DNA from: an uncultured Pseudomonas sp.
Lineage (GTDB): Bacteria > Pseudomonadota > Gammaproteobacteria > Pseudomonadales > Pseudomonadaceae
Length of the DNA: 30,955 nucleotides
Assembly: GCF_946885885.1 (NCBI RefSeq)
Contig: NZ_CAMPHN010000038.1
Location: 1-30,955 of the forward strand
Direction of reading: 5' to 3'
This document shows positions 15,644 through 24,155 of this stretch, in pieces (positions within the stretch are counted from its first letter, which is position 1; each line of letters begins with the position of its first letter). A program made the translations under genes and the position numbers. The notes under the pieces are model-generated. The model had not been told where the DNA came from. It was given only the letters and a program-made list of their open reading frames with translations, and did not search any database.

Positions 15644-16381
15644 ATGCGTTTTTTCCTCGTATTACCGCTGTTACTCGCGAGCGCCCTGACGCTCGCCGCC
15701 CCGCCTAAAGCCGACGCCTTCGTCGCGGTGTTCGAACTGTCCGGCATCCGTTTGCTTTGCGAGCAAAGCGCACCCCTGTTGCGGCGTGGCCTCGATGCCA
15801 AGCAGCAGGCGGCCTTGGGCGAGGCTTTTAGCGCCGATGCTCTGTGCGGGGATCTGGCCGCACGTTTGCGCGGAAAATTCGATCAGGGGCAACTGGAGCG
15901 CGCCCGGCAACTGCTCGACAGCCCGCTGGCGCAGCGTTTCACCGCCGCCGAACGGGCGGTTGGCGAGAAGGATGCCAAGGGCCTGGCGGATTACCGCGTA
16001 CAGCTGAAGGAGCGCCCACCGCGTCAGGATCGTCTGGATCTGGTCAAGCGCCTGGACACCGCGGCCCACACCACCGAGCTGGCTGCCGTGCTGCGTTATG
16101 AGGTGGGCAAAACCCAGGCGCTGTTGGCGCTCAGGGCTCGTGGCGACAACCTCGACGAGCAGGCGCTGAGCAGCCAGACCCGCGCCCAGGAAGAGGCCCT
16201 GCGCGTGTCCAGCGCCAAGGCGGTGGAATCCTTCATGCTCTATGCCTATCGGCAGATTCCCAGCGATCAACTGGCCGAATATGCGGCCCTCTACGAGCAG
16301 CCTGTCGTCGCGCTGTTGCTGAAAAGCAGCGTCGAAGCGCTGCCACAGTTGTTCGCCGAGCGGCGCGCGGCGCTGCGATAA
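15644..16381 (+). CDS. Exported protein of unknown function
   Basis: I do not recognise a named family with confidence. The 245-residue product has a clear Sec signal peptide (MRFFLVLPLLLASALTLA, cleavage probably after LAA near residue 19). The rest is Leu/Ala/Arg-rich and predicted helical. Two Cys are present (ILLCEQS-type and DALCGDL), which could form a periplasmic disulfide. The pattern of repeated helices with ..YAALYEQPVVALLLKSSVEALPQLF near the end recalls DUF2059-like periplasmic proteins, but this is weak. It lies 79 bases after the SCP2-domain gene on the same strand, with GGGAAGCCCAGCC before the ATG. Confidence 0.7.
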   Translation: MRFFLVLPLLLASALTLAAPPKADAFVAVFELSGIRLLCEQSAPLLRRGLDAKQQAALGEAFSADALCGDLAARLRGKFDQGQLERARQLLDSPLAQRFTAAERAVGEKDAKGLADYRVQLKERPPRQDRLDLVKRLDTAAHTTELAAVLRYEVGKTQALLALRARGDNLDEQALSSQTRAQEEALRVSSAKAVESFMLYAYRQIPSDQLAEYAALYEQPVVALLLKSSVEALPQLFAERRAALR

Positions 16382-16731
16382 AGTCGGCGTAAACGCTCAA
16401 GGAGGCCTGTGCGGGAGACATCTCAGGTCGCTTATCGCCGGTGCGTGGCCTGGATAAGCCCCGGCGAAAACCGGGGGATATTGTCGGAGAGCCTCGGATT
16501 GCATATACGGGCTACCGGAGCGCACGCTATTGGTAGGAGCGGCCTTGGCCGCGATTGATGGTTCCCACGTTCCAGCGCGGGCACGGCGGATATCTATCCG
16601 CCAGCCGCTTCGTTGGGCTTCGCTGCGCTCAGCGCCAACCTACCGATCGCCGCTGGCGCCCAGATGGCGGACAAGCCTTCGGCATGTCCGCCCTACGGCG
16701 TCGTAGGTCTTGCGCAGGAACATAGGATTTA
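16382..16731. repeat. Repeat-rich intergenic region
   Basis: No gene. The region is a patchwork of Pseudomonas-type palindromes: CCCCGG-CGAAAA-CCGGGG near 16458; a single REP copy GTAGGAGCGGCCTTGGCCGC at 16533-16552; GGCGGATA-TC-TATCCGCC near 16585; a GTTGGGC...GCGCCAACCTAC element at about 16611-16643; and the hairpin at 16666-16692. It lies between two convergent genes, a common site for such elements. Confidence 0.7.
16666..16692. repeat. Structured hairpin repeat, copy 1
   Basis: GGCGGAC-AA-GCC-TTC-GGC-AT-GTCCGCC forms an outer 7-pair stem, a 2x2 internal loop, and an inner 3-pair stem with a TTC loop. It is followed by CCTAC. The homologue at 22344-22370 keeps the structure with changed base pairs. 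Confidence 0.7.
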
Positions 16732-16764
16732 CAAAACGCCGCTCACCCGCATCGAGCGAGCGGC
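16732..16764 (-). terminator. Rho-independent terminator of the HDOD gene
   Basis: On the minus strand, GCCGCTC and GAGCGGC form a 7-pair stem around a 13-base loop, followed directly by GTTTTGT. It starts about 20 bases after the HDOD gene stop codon, in the correct orientation. Confidence 0.65.
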
Positions 16765-16785
16765 ATAGGCCTGCGTACTATCGCC

Positions 16786-18192
16786 TCAATGGGGCGGGTG
16801 GAACTGCGACGCCAGTTCGCGCAACGCCACTTCGGCGGCGAGCACCTTATCCACCGCGTCGGCGGCTTTCTCGCGGCTCAGGCCGAGGTTATCGAACAGG
16901 CTTTGCGGGATGTCGCTGACGGGCCCGGCTCCGATCCCGCGGTTGCGCAACAGGCGGACCGCCAGGCACACCAGATTCGGGTAGGCGGCATGAGCAGCGT
17001 CGTAATCCGGGTCGTGCTGGAAGCGCAAGGCGCTGGCCAGCTCCTCCGGCATGTCCCAGAAGCGCATCAGCCAGGCGCCGATCTGCTCGCGGGTGATGCC
17101 CAGCAGGTGCTGCTCGATATAGCTGGCCGACAGGTGCGGGTTGGCTTCCAGATGACGGCAGATCAGCGAGAAGTGCGGCGGGAACACGTGCGCCAAAACC
17201 AGGTAGCCGAAGTTGTGCAGCAGCCCGGCGAGGTAGGTCAGCCCGGCTTCCGGACGCTGCGCGCGCGGCATGGCGCGGGTCAGGCCCTCGATCACCGCGG
17301 CGGTGTAAATCGACTGCTGCCAATAGGGCGTGGCGTGCTGCGGCTGATCCTTGGGCAGGCTCAGGGTCTTGCCCAGGGCCAGGCCCAGGGCGAGGTTGAT
17401 CACCAGGTCGAAGCCCAGTACACGGACGATCGCGTCCTCCACCGAGCGGATCTTGCCGGGTGCGGCGTAGTAGGGCGAAGCGGCCCAGCTGACCACTTGC
17501 GCGGCCAGGGCCGGGTCGGTTTCCACCACGCCGGTGATGTCGTCGACGGTGGCGTCCGGGTCGACGCGGAAGCGGATGATCTTCTGCGCGGTTTCCGGCA
17601 GCGGCGGGATTTCGATGGTCTCTTCCAGACGCTGCTGGATGCGCCGCGCGGTAAAGGTCTGTACTGCCAGGGTGATCTCGGCGCGGTCGTCGTCGGGACG
17701 GTCGAGGTTCGGCTGGATATTGCTGATCAGCTCGCCGAAACGCGCGGCACTGGCCTTGGTCAGCACCTTCTTATAGGCCTCGCTGGGGATTTCCAGCAGC
17801 ACGCCGGGCTGGCCGGATTCGACGAACAGGCTGGGTACCTGCAACAGGCGTTCGTCGTACAGGCAGGGCGAACTGGTCAGCGGCGGCAGGCCGGGCAATA
17901 CGCTGAGGTTGTGCTTGCCGAGCATGCGCTCCAGGCGTTCGGCCTTGACCGCGGTGAGCTGGCGCCCGGTCAGTTCGGCCAGGCGGTTGAGGTCGAGCAG
18001 CTGATTTTGCGGGTAGAGCACCAGCAGGGCGCCGACCGCATCGTCGAGCAGCACCGCTTGCACGCGTTGCGCCGCGGGCAGGCCGGGTTGTTCGTTACGC
18101 ACCTGATGCTGCAGGCCGAGCTTCTCCAGCAACTGCAGAATCATCGCAGGCGCCTGCGGTGTGTTGTCGGCTTCGAGGGCTGCATCGGTCAT
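16786..18192 (-). CDS. YbaK-like / HDOD two-domain protein
   Basis: Cytoplasmic protein of 468 residues. The N-terminal part (about 18-160) resembles the YbaK/ProX aminoacyl-tRNA deacylase fold (VLLDDAVGALLVLYPQNQLLDLNRLAELTGRQLTAV). The C-terminal part (about 190-400) is an HDOD domain: IPPLPETAQKIIRFRVDPDATVDDI, the block VVETDPALAAQVVSWA, RVLGFDLVINLALGLALG and GLLHNFGYLVLAHVFP. HDOD proteins are usually signalling adaptors without catalytic activity. The pairing is known in Pseudomonas but the function is unclear; it might link translation or amino-acid status to signalling. A terminator follows the gene. recG lies upstream on the same strand, 88 bases away. Confidence 0.85.
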   Translation of the reverse strand: MTDAALEADNTPQAPAMILQLLEKLGLQHQVRNEQPGLPAAQRVQAVLLDDAVGALLVLYPQNQLLDLNRLAELTGRQLTAVKAERLERMLGKHNLSVLPGLPPLTSSPCLYDERLLQVPSLFVESGQPGVLLEIPSEAYKKVLTKASAARFGELISNIQPNLDRPDDDRAEITLAVQTFTARRIQQRLEETIEIPPLPETAQKIIRFRVDPDATVDDITGVVETDPALAAQVVSWAASPYYAAPGKIRSVEDAIVRVLGFDLVINLALGLALGKTLSLPKDQPQHATPYWQQSIYTAAVIEGLTRAMPRAQRPEAGLTYLAGLLHNFGYLVLAHVFPPHFSLICRHLEANPHLSASYIEQHLLGITREQIGAWLMRFWDMPEELASALRFQHDPDYDAAHAAYPNLVCLAVRLLRNRGIGAGPVSDIPQSLFDNLGLSREKAADAVDKVLAAEVALRELASQFHPPH

Positions 18193-18280
18193 GGCGGCAT
18201 CCGTTTGTGGGGCGTTTTTCGAAGTATAACCAGCAGGCTAGCAGCCTGACGGCTCAGGCGACAGGTGCCCGTGCAGTGGA

Positions 18281-20356
18281 TCACACTTGACCGTACTGCT
18301 GGCCGTGACGCAGCCAGCGCTGCAACAACGGGCTGACGTGTTGCGGCCACTGCGCAAGTAGAGCTTGCGCCGCATCGCGTACCGCCGGCAACAGGTCCGC
18401 ATCGCGCATTAGATCGGCCACTTTGAATTGCAGCAAACCGGTCTGGCGCGTACCGAGCATTTCCCCGGGGCCGCGCAATTCCAGATCCTTCTCGGCAATG
18501 ACGAAACCGTCGCAGGTTTCGCGCATGATGCCCAGGCGCTCACGGCCGATCTGCGACAGCGGCGGGTGATAGAGCAGCACGCAGTGGCTGGCGGCGCTGC
18601 CGCGGCCGACCCGGCCGCGCAGCTGGTGCAGCTGCGCCAGACCCAGGCGTTCGGGGTTCTCGATGATCATCAAGCTGGCGTTGGGTACGTCGACGCCGAC
18701 CTCGATCACCGTGGTGGCGACCAGCAGCTGCAACTGGCCGTCCTTGAACCGCTGCATCACCGCGGCTTTCTCCGCCGCTTTCATGCGCCCGTGGATCAGC
18801 CCGACATTGAGCCCGCCGAGTGCCGCCGCGAGGTCCTCGAAGGTGGTTTCCGCGGCCTGGCAGGTCAGTTCTTCGGACTCTTCGATCAGGGTGCAGACCC
18901 AATAGGCCTGGCGTCCCTCGTTGCAGGCTGAGCGCACCCGCTCGATCACTTCCAGGCGCCGGCTGTCGGCCACCAGCACGGTGTTGACCGGGGTGCGTCC
19001 GGGCGGCAGTTCGTCGAGGATCGAGGTGTCGAGATCGGCATAGGCACTCATCGCCAGGGTCCGTGGAATCGGCGTGGCGGTCATGATCAGCTGGTGCGGA
19101 CAGAGGCGCCCGCCCATGCCTTTCTGGCGCAACGCAAGACGCTGCTGCACGCCGAAGCGGTGTTGCTCGTCGATGATCGCCAGGGCCAGGTGCTTGAACT
19201 GCACCTCATCCTGAAACAGCGCATGGGTGCCGACCACCATCGGCACGCCGCTGGCGATCTGTTCCAGCGCCGTGACGCGGGCCTTGCCCTTGAGCTTGCC
19301 GGCCAGCCAGGCGACTTCGATGTCGAGCGGCGCCAGCCATTTGCTGAAGGTGATGAAGTGCTGCTCGGCGAGAATCTCGGTCGGCGCCATCAAGGCCACC
19401 TGATAGCCGGCCTCCAGCACCTGCAGCGCGGCGAAGGCGGCGACCACGGTTTTGCCGGCGCCGACATCGCCCTGGACCAGGCGCAGCATGGGTTCGTCCT
19501 GACTCAGGTCGTAAGCGATTTCAGCGCCGACCCGTTGCTGCGCACCGGTGGGGGCGAAGCCCAGGTTGGCCAGAAACTGTTGCGGCAGCCGCTTGGCCGG
19601 CGGCACGGCGGGCGCCTGCTGGGCGCGCACGCTTTCGCGCAGGCGCTGTAACGACAGCTGATGGGTCAGCAGCTCCTCGAAGGCCAGACGGTGCTGGGCC
19701 CAATGCCGGCCTTCGGCGAGTTCTTCGAGGTCGGCGTCCGGTGGCGGCCGGTGCAGGTAGCGCAGCGCCTGATCCAGCGGGCTGAGGCGATAGTCGCGGG
19801 CCAGTTCGCCGGGTAGCCAATCCGGCAGGCTGTGCGGGCCGAGGCGCGCCAGGGCCTGCTCGCTCAGGGCGCGCAGGCGTTGTTGGGTCAGGCCTTCGGT
19901 GCTCGGGTAGATCGGCGTCAGGGTCTGTTCCACGGCGATCGGCTCGCCGCCCGAGAGCGCGCGGTATTCCGGGTGGTAGATTTCCAGGCCCGAGGAGCCG
20001 GGGCGCACCTCGCCGTAGCAACGCACCAGGGTGCCGCGCTTGAGGCCCTCCTTCTGCGCCTGGCTGAAGTGGTAGAAGCGCAGGCTGAGGGTGCCGCTGC
20101 CATCCTGCAAGCGCACCAGCAGGCTGCGCCTACGGCCCATGACCACATCGGCGCCGGCCACCGTGCCTTCGACCACCGCGTCCTGACCGGGGCGCAGCGC
20201 GCCGATCGGCACGATGCGAGTGCGGTCCTGATAACGCAGCGGCAGGTGGAACAGCACGTCCTGCAAGGTTTCCAGGCCGACCTTGGCGAGTTTCTCGGCC
20301 AGGGCCGCGCCCACTCCCTTGAGCACGGTAACGGGTACCTCGGCCAACTCACTCAT
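18281..20356 (-). CDS. recG: ATP-dependent DNA helicase RecG
   Basis: Branch-migrating helicase that reverses stalled forks and processes Holliday junctions and R-loops; 691 residues, standard length. An N-terminal wedge domain with OB fold is followed by the superfamily-2 motor. Walker A is GDVGAGKT (296-303), the Walker B box is IIDEQHRFG (about 393), motif III is TATPIPRT, and motif VI is QLRGRVGRG. The TRG-type tail contains LELRGPGEMLGTRQTG. ATG at 20356 follows AAGGCGAAGCG, whose first bases overlap the oxyR stop, so the two genes are probably translated from one message. Confidence 0.97.
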   Translation of the reverse strand: MSELAEVPVTVLKGVGAALAEKLAKVGLETLQDVLFHLPLRYQDRTRIVPIGALRPGQDAVVEGTVAGADVVMGRRRSLLVRLQDGSGTLSLRFYHFSQAQKEGLKRGTLVRCYGEVRPGSSGLEIYHPEYRALSGGEPIAVEQTLTPIYPSTEGLTQQRLRALSEQALARLGPHSLPDWLPGELARDYRLSPLDQALRYLHRPPPDADLEELAEGRHWAQHRLAFEELLTHQLSLQRLRESVRAQQAPAVPPAKRLPQQFLANLGFAPTGAQQRVGAEIAYDLSQDEPMLRLVQGDVGAGKTVVAAFAALQVLEAGYQVALMAPTEILAEQHFITFSKWLAPLDIEVAWLAGKLKGKARVTALEQIASGVPMVVGTHALFQDEVQFKHLALAIIDEQHRFGVQQRLALRQKGMGGRLCPHQLIMTATPIPRTLAMSAYADLDTSILDELPPGRTPVNTVLVADSRRLEVIERVRSACNEGRQAYWVCTLIEESEELTCQAAETTFEDLAAALGGLNVGLIHGRMKAAEKAAVMQRFKDGQLQLLVATTVIEVGVDVPNASLMIIENPERLGLAQLHQLRGRVGRGSAASHCVLLYHPPLSQIGRERLGIMRETCDGFVIAEKDLELRGPGEMLGTRQTGLLQFKVADLMRDADLLPAVRDAAQALLAQWPQHVSPLLQRWLRHGQQYGQV

Positions 20357-20365
20357 CGCTTCGCC

Positions 20366-21292
20366 TTAGGCCGCGGGTTTCGGCGCTTGGCTGACCGAGC
20401 ACAGACGAATCGAATCGGCCAGCACCTCGATGGCCTTGGGCCGCGGGAAGCTGGCGCGCCAAGCGATGGCCACGGTGCGGAACGGCGTAGGCGCGCTGAG
20501 CGGGCGCACCTCGATCACCCCGGGAGCGTAGTGATGGCTGTCCACCGCCGAGAACGGCAGGATCGACACGCCGAGGCCGGAGGCGACCATATGGCGGATG
20601 GTTTCCAGTGAGCTGGATTCCACGGTGGTGTGCTTGGCGTTGTCTTCGCCGCCCTTGCGCAGGGTCGGGCAGGCCTCGAGCACCTGGTCGCGGAAGCAAT
20701 GGCCCTCGCCGAGCAGCAACAGGCTCTTGTCGTTGAGCAGCTTGCTGTCGATGGTTTTCATCTGCGCCCAGGGATGGCCGGCGGGCAGCAGGGCGTAGAA
20801 AGGTTCGTCGTACAGCGGCTTGGTCAGCACGTCGGCTTCCTGGAACGGCAGGGCGATGATGATCGCGTCCAGCTCGCCGGTGCGCAGCTTGTCGCGCAGT
20901 ACGTGGGTGAAGTTCTCTTCGATATACAGCGGCATTTGCGGCGCGACCCGGTGCAACTGCGGGATCAGGTGTGGGAACAGATAAGGGCCGACCGTGTAGA
21001 TGGCGCCGATCCTCAGCGGCGCCGCCAGTTGGTTCTTGCCGGCCTGGGCCAGCTCGCGAATGCCCTGGGCCTGCTCCAGTACCTTATGCGCCTGGGTGAC
21101 GATGCCCTCGCCGACCGGGGTCAGGCGTACCGCGCTCTTGCTGCGCTCGAAAATCATCACGCCGAGCTCGTCCTCGAGCTTCTTCACCCCTACCGATAAC
21201 GTCGGCTGGCTGACATGGCAACGCTCGGCGGCGCGGCCGAAGTGTTGTTCCTGGGCGAGTGTGACGATGTAGCGCAGTTCGGTGAGGGTCAT
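20366..21292 (-). CDS. oxyR: Hydrogen-peroxide-responsive regulator OxyR
   Basis: LysR-family activator of peroxide defence genes, 308 residues. The N-terminal helix-turn-helix is seen in FGRAAERCHVSQPTLSVGVKKLEDELGV. The redox-sensing Cys pair, C199 and C208, is in GEGHCFRDQVLEACPT, the diagnostic feature of OxyR. recG begins nine bases after the stop, forming an oxyR-recG unit. The gene is transcribed divergently from the epimerase gene across a 96-base gap. Confidence 0.97.
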   Translation of the reverse strand: MTLTELRYIVTLAQEQHFGRAAERCHVSQPTLSVGVKKLEDELGVMIFERSKSAVRLTPVGEGIVTQAHKVLEQAQGIRELAQAGKNQLAAPLRIGAIYTVGPYLFPHLIPQLHRVAPQMPLYIEENFTHVLRDKLRTGELDAIIIALPFQEADVLTKPLYDEPFYALLPAGHPWAQMKTIDSKLLNDKSLLLLGEGHCFRDQVLEACPTLRKGGEDNAKHTTVESSSLETIRHMVASGLGVSILPFSAVDSHHYAPGVIEVRPLSAPTPFRTVAIAWRASFPRPKAIEVLADSIRLCSVSQAPKPAA

Positions 21293-21318
21293 AGTGTTTA
21301 TCCATTAATGTGCCGCCA

Positions 21319-21347
21319 AGCATAGCCTTTGCATTGCGATCAACCAA
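21319..21347 (-). promoter_or_regulatory. Candidate oxyR promoter
   Basis: On the minus strand TTGGTT (21342-21347) and TATGCT (21319-21324) are 17 bases apart, 26 bases before the oxyR start. The shared 96-base divergent gap means OxyR binding here could also affect the epimerase gene. Confidence 0.4.
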
Positions 21348-21388
21348 CCGGGCTAAACTGCCGCATTGCTAAAAATCTGGAGCGCATC

Positions 21389-22240
21389 ATGACAGCCACT
21401 GTATTGCTTGCCGGTTGCGGCGATCTGGGCAGCCGTTTGGGCCTGCGTTTGGCGGCAGCGGGCTGGAGCGTGCATGGCCTGCGCCGTTCGGTCGAGCAGT
21501 TGCCCGCGGCTATTCTGCCGGTGGCCGGCGATCTGCAAGCCGACGCTTGTCCGGCGGCCTGGCCCACCGGCGAGCTGGATTATCTGGTGTATTGCGCAGC
21601 GGCCAATAGCTCGGACGAAGCCGGCTATCGCGTCGCCTATGTCGAGGGATTGCGCCGGGTGCTCGGTTGGCTGGCGCAGCATCGGCAGACGCCGAAGCGT
21701 TTGCTGTTCGTTTCCAGCAGCAGCGTTTATGGCCAGCAGGGTGGCGAATGGGTCGATGAATCGTCGCCGGCCGAGGCTCAGGGCCATTCGGGGCGGATTA
21801 TGCGCGAGGCCGAGCAGCTAGCCCTGAGCAGCGCTATCCCGGCCAGCGTGGTACGCCTGACCGGGCTGTACGGGCCGGGTCGGCAATGGCTGCTCAATCA
21901 GGTGCGCGAGGGATACCGGGTGACGAGCGAGCCGCCGCTGTACGGCAACCGTATCCATATCGACGATGCCGCCGGCTTGCTGGCGTTTCTGTTGCAGGCC
22001 GACCGGCGCGGTGTGGCGCTGGAAGACTGCTATATCGGTGTCGACGATGCGCCTGCGCCCTTGCACGAGGTGGTCGCCTGGTTGCGCGAGCAGCTCGGTG
22101 TCACCCATTGGGCCGAGCAGGCGACGGTGCGCCGCGCCGGCAGCAAGCGCTGCAGCAACGCCCGCGCGCGCGCCCTGGGTTGGGCGCCGCAATATCCGAG
22201 TTATCGCGAGGGGTATACGGCGATTTTGCGGCAAGCCTAA
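21389..22240 (+). CDS. NAD(P)-dependent epimerase/dehydratase-like SDR protein
   Basis: Extended SDR protein of 283 residues resembling E. coli YeeZ. The nucleotide-binding motif is near the N-terminus (VLLAGCGDLGSRLGLRLA). Strand-4-type SSSSVYG supplies the Ser/Tyr region, and RLTGLYGPGRQWL and NRIHIDDAAGLLAFLL are typical of epimerase-like proteins. The canonical YxxxK is not obvious: the expected position reads SGRIMREAEQ, so catalytic activity is uncertain. ATG at 21389 has GGAG upstream and starts directly before the Rossmann motif; the longer frame from 21329 adds residues with no family likeness. Substrate unknown. Confidence 0.82.
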   Translation: MTATVLLAGCGDLGSRLGLRLAAAGWSVHGLRRSVEQLPAAILPVAGDLQADACPAAWPTGELDYLVYCAAANSSDEAGYRVAYVEGLRRVLGWLAQHRQTPKRLLFVSSSSVYGQQGGEWVDESSPAEAQGHSGRIMREAEQLALSSAIPASVVRLTGLYGPGRQWLLNQVREGYRVTSEPPLYGNRIHIDDAAGLLAFLLQADRRGVALEDCYIGVDDAPAPLHEVVAWLREQLGVTHWAEQATVRRAGSKRCSNARARALGWAPQYPSYREGYTAILRQA

Positions 22241-22251
22241 AGCCGCTCTCC

Positions 22252-22336
22252 CGTAGCCCGTCAGATGCAATCCGGGGGAATGTATCGCCGCCGAAACCGC
22301 TCCCGGATTTCATCCGGGCTACAAGGCTGTCTCGGT
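22252..22336. repeat. REP-like inverted repeat after the epimerase gene
   Basis: CGTAGCCCG...CAATCCGGGGG (22252-22277) faces CCCGGATTTCATCCGGGCTACA (about 22312-22333). It is the same family as the repeats at 8681-8831 and lies between two convergent genes. Confidence 0.6.
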
Positions 22337-22343
22337 CGCCAGC

Positions 22344-22370
22344 GGTGGACAAGGCTTCGCCATGTCCACC
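22344..22370. repeat. Structured hairpin repeat, copy 2
   Basis: GGTGGAC-AA-GGC-TTC-GCC-AT-GTCCACC, followed by CCTAC. Compared with 16666-16692, the outer stem has T-A in place of C-G and the inner stem is GGC/GCC in place of GCC/GGC. All differences keep pairing. Confidence 0.7.
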
Positions 22371-22402
22371 CTACAAAAGCGTGCCCGACGGCAATCCGGG
22401 GA

Positions 22403-22783
22403 TTATTCGAGGACCAGAATCGCGTCCATTTCCACTTGCGCGCCGCGCGGCAGGGAGGCGACGCCGATGGCGGCGCGGGCCGGGTAAGGCTGCTCGAAGT
22501 AACGGCCCATGACCTCGTTGACCTTGGCGAAGTGCGACAGGTCGGTGAGGAAGATGTTCAGCTTGACGATGTCCTTGAACGAACCGCCGGCCGCTTCGGC
22601 CACGGCCTTGAGGTTTTCGAAGACTTGCACGGTCTGGGCTTCGAAGCCTTCCACCAGTTCCATGGTCTTGGGGTCCAGCGGGATCTGCCCGGACATATAG
22701 ACGGTATTGCCCGCCTTGATCGCCTGGGAGTAGGTGCCGATGGCGGCCGGGGCCTGGTCGCTGCTGATAACGCTCTTGCTCAT
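22403..22783 (-). CDS. ridA: RidA-family enamine/imine deaminase
   Basis: Cytoplasmic trimeric enzyme that hydrolyses reactive 2-aminoacrylate-type enamines; 126 residues, normal length. The family pattern is complete: [18 protein letters not shown], the substrate region [11 protein letters not shown], the conserved Arg in [25 protein letters not shown], and C-terminal [13 protein letters not shown] at 22783 has AGGAGC upstream; the longer frame to 22933 is not supported. In Pseudomonas genomes I recall, spoT lies directly upstream of this gene; here it does not. Confidence 0.92.
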   Translation of the reverse strand: MSKSVISSDQAPAAIGTYSQAIKAGNTVYMSGQIPLDPKTMELVEGFEAQTVQVFENLKAVAEAAGGSFKDIVKLNIFLTDLSHFAKVNEVMGRYFEQPYPARAAIGVASLPRGAQVEMDAILVLE

Positions 22784-23027
22784 GGGAGCTCCTTGTAAGA
22801 GGTGTTGAGAATGACGCACGCCATAGCAGGTTGCTGGTCGTGGCGCGCCGTCATGCCTTGTACGCTTCGTGCGCCCAAGGTCAGGCTGCATAGGGTGGTC
22901 GATAGCCAGGGGCGCTGTCAAAGCGACAGGCAATGTAAAAGATATTTATCGTGACTGCTTGGTCATTCGTCGGCGCCGGGTTTTGCCGAGAAGACTTTTG
23001 CGCTGTCTGTGGAGCGGTAATCGGTTT
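22784..23027. other. Gap between ridA and the sulfur-type gene cluster
   Basis: 244 bases without a supported gene, RNA or clear repeat. It marks the boundary between the conserved chromosomal block and the flavoprotein cluster, and would be the place to look for scars of insertion. Confidence 0.5.
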
Positions 23028-24128
23028 TCAATCTTCGACTATTGCCACCAGCGGCTGACCGGCCCGCTGACGTTGCAATGACAGGCGCGCGCTGCTGCGC
23101 CGGGCGATATCGCGGTAGGCCAGGGCCAGGCTGCCCTCGGGCGCGCCGACCACTATCGGCAGGCCGTCGTCGGCGCCGAGGCGGATGCGTATATCCAGCG
23201 GCAGCTCGCCGAGCACTTGGCTGCCGTACTGCTCGGCCATCCGTCGCGCGCCGCCGCTGCCGAAAATAGGTTCCTCGTGGCCGCACTGGCTGCACAGATG
23301 CAGGCTCATGTTTTCGACGATACCGAGCACCGGCACATTGACCTTGTCGAACATCCGCAGGCCCTTGCGCGCATCGAGCAGGGCGATGTCCTGGGGCGTG
23401 GTGACGATCAGCGCGGCGGACACCGGCATGCGTTGGGCCAGGGTCAGGTGGATATCGCCGGTGCCCGGTGGCAGGTCGACGATCAGATAGTCGAGGTCGT
23501 CCCAGGCGGTTTCGTTGAGCAGGCGGCTCAGCGCCTGGCTGATCATCGGCCCGCGCCAGATCACCGGGGCTTCCTCGTCGACCAGAAAGCCGATGGACAT
23601 GCATTGCAGGCCATGGCCGAGCAGCGGTTGCAGCTTGCCGTCGCGGCTCTGCGGCAGGCCGGACAGGCCGAGCAAACGCGGCTGGCTGGGGCCGTAGAGA
23701 TCGGCATCGAGCATGCCGACTCGTGCGCCTTCGGCGGCCAGCGCCAAGGCCAGATTGGTCGCGGTGGTGGACTTGCCCACGCCGCCCTTGCCCGAAGCCA
23801 CCGCGATCAGTTGTTTGATCGCGGGCAGGGCTTGCACGGTCGCCGGCGCCGCCGCGACGGCCCAGTCCACCTTGATCTCCACCGCCTCTGCGTCGGTTTG
23901 CGCCAGTAGGTGATCACGCAGTTGTCCCGCCAGGGTCTGCCGGTAACCCTCGGCGGGAAAACCCAGCTGGATCGTCAGGCGCAACTGGCCGTCCGTTACA
24001 TCCAGGCTGCGCACGGTATTGGCAGAAATCAGGTCGCAGCCGAGGTAAGGCTCGATCCATTGACCCAGAGCCAGTTCGGCCTGTTGCAACAATGGGTTTG
24101 GCGCAAGGTACGGGGCGCAAGCGTTCAT
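23028..24128 (-). CDS. apbC: Mrp/ApbC-type iron-sulfur cluster carrier ATPase
   Basis: Cytoplasmic P-loop ATPase that carries and delivers [4Fe-4S] clusters to target proteins; 366 residues. The N-terminal MIP18/DUF59 domain (about 10-95) is followed by the deviant Walker A GKGGVGKS (113-120), Walker A'-type DADLYGPSQP and IVDLPPGTGD. The CxxC that binds the bridging cluster in the dimer is C279-S-Q-C282 (LHLCSQCGHE). ATG at 24128 has GAGG upstream. It is the last gene of the cluster, 27 bases after the YeiH-like gene. Most Pseudomonas carry an Mrp gene elsewhere, so this may be a second, cluster-dedicated copy; the window cannot show it. Confidence 0.9.
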   Translation of the reverse strand: MNACAPYLAPNPLLQQAELALGQWIEPYLGCDLISANTVRSLDVTDGQLRLTIQLGFPAEGYRQTLAGQLRDHLLAQTDAEAVEIKVDWAVAAAPATVQALPAIKQLIAVASGKGGVGKSTTATNLALALAAEGARVGMLDADLYGPSQPRLLGLSGLPQSRDGKLQPLLGHGLQCMSIGFLVDEEAPVIWRGPMISQALSRLLNETAWDDLDYLIVDLPPGTGDIHLTLAQRMPVSAALIVTTPQDIALLDARKGLRMFDKVNVPVLGIVENMSLHLCSQCGHEEPIFGSGGARRMAEQYGSQVLGELPLDIRIRLGADDGLPIVVGAPEGSLALAYRDIARRSSARLSLQRQRAGQPLVAIVED

Positions 24129-24155
24129 GGCGTGTTCCTCGATAAGTTTCGTGGG

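Noticed and set aside
16789..18249. Long plus-strand frame opposite the HDOD gene
   Set aside because: It mirrors the HDOD codons, is compositionally unlike a folded protein (Gln/Gly/Val/Asp-rich) and has no ribosome site. High GC commonly opens such frames.
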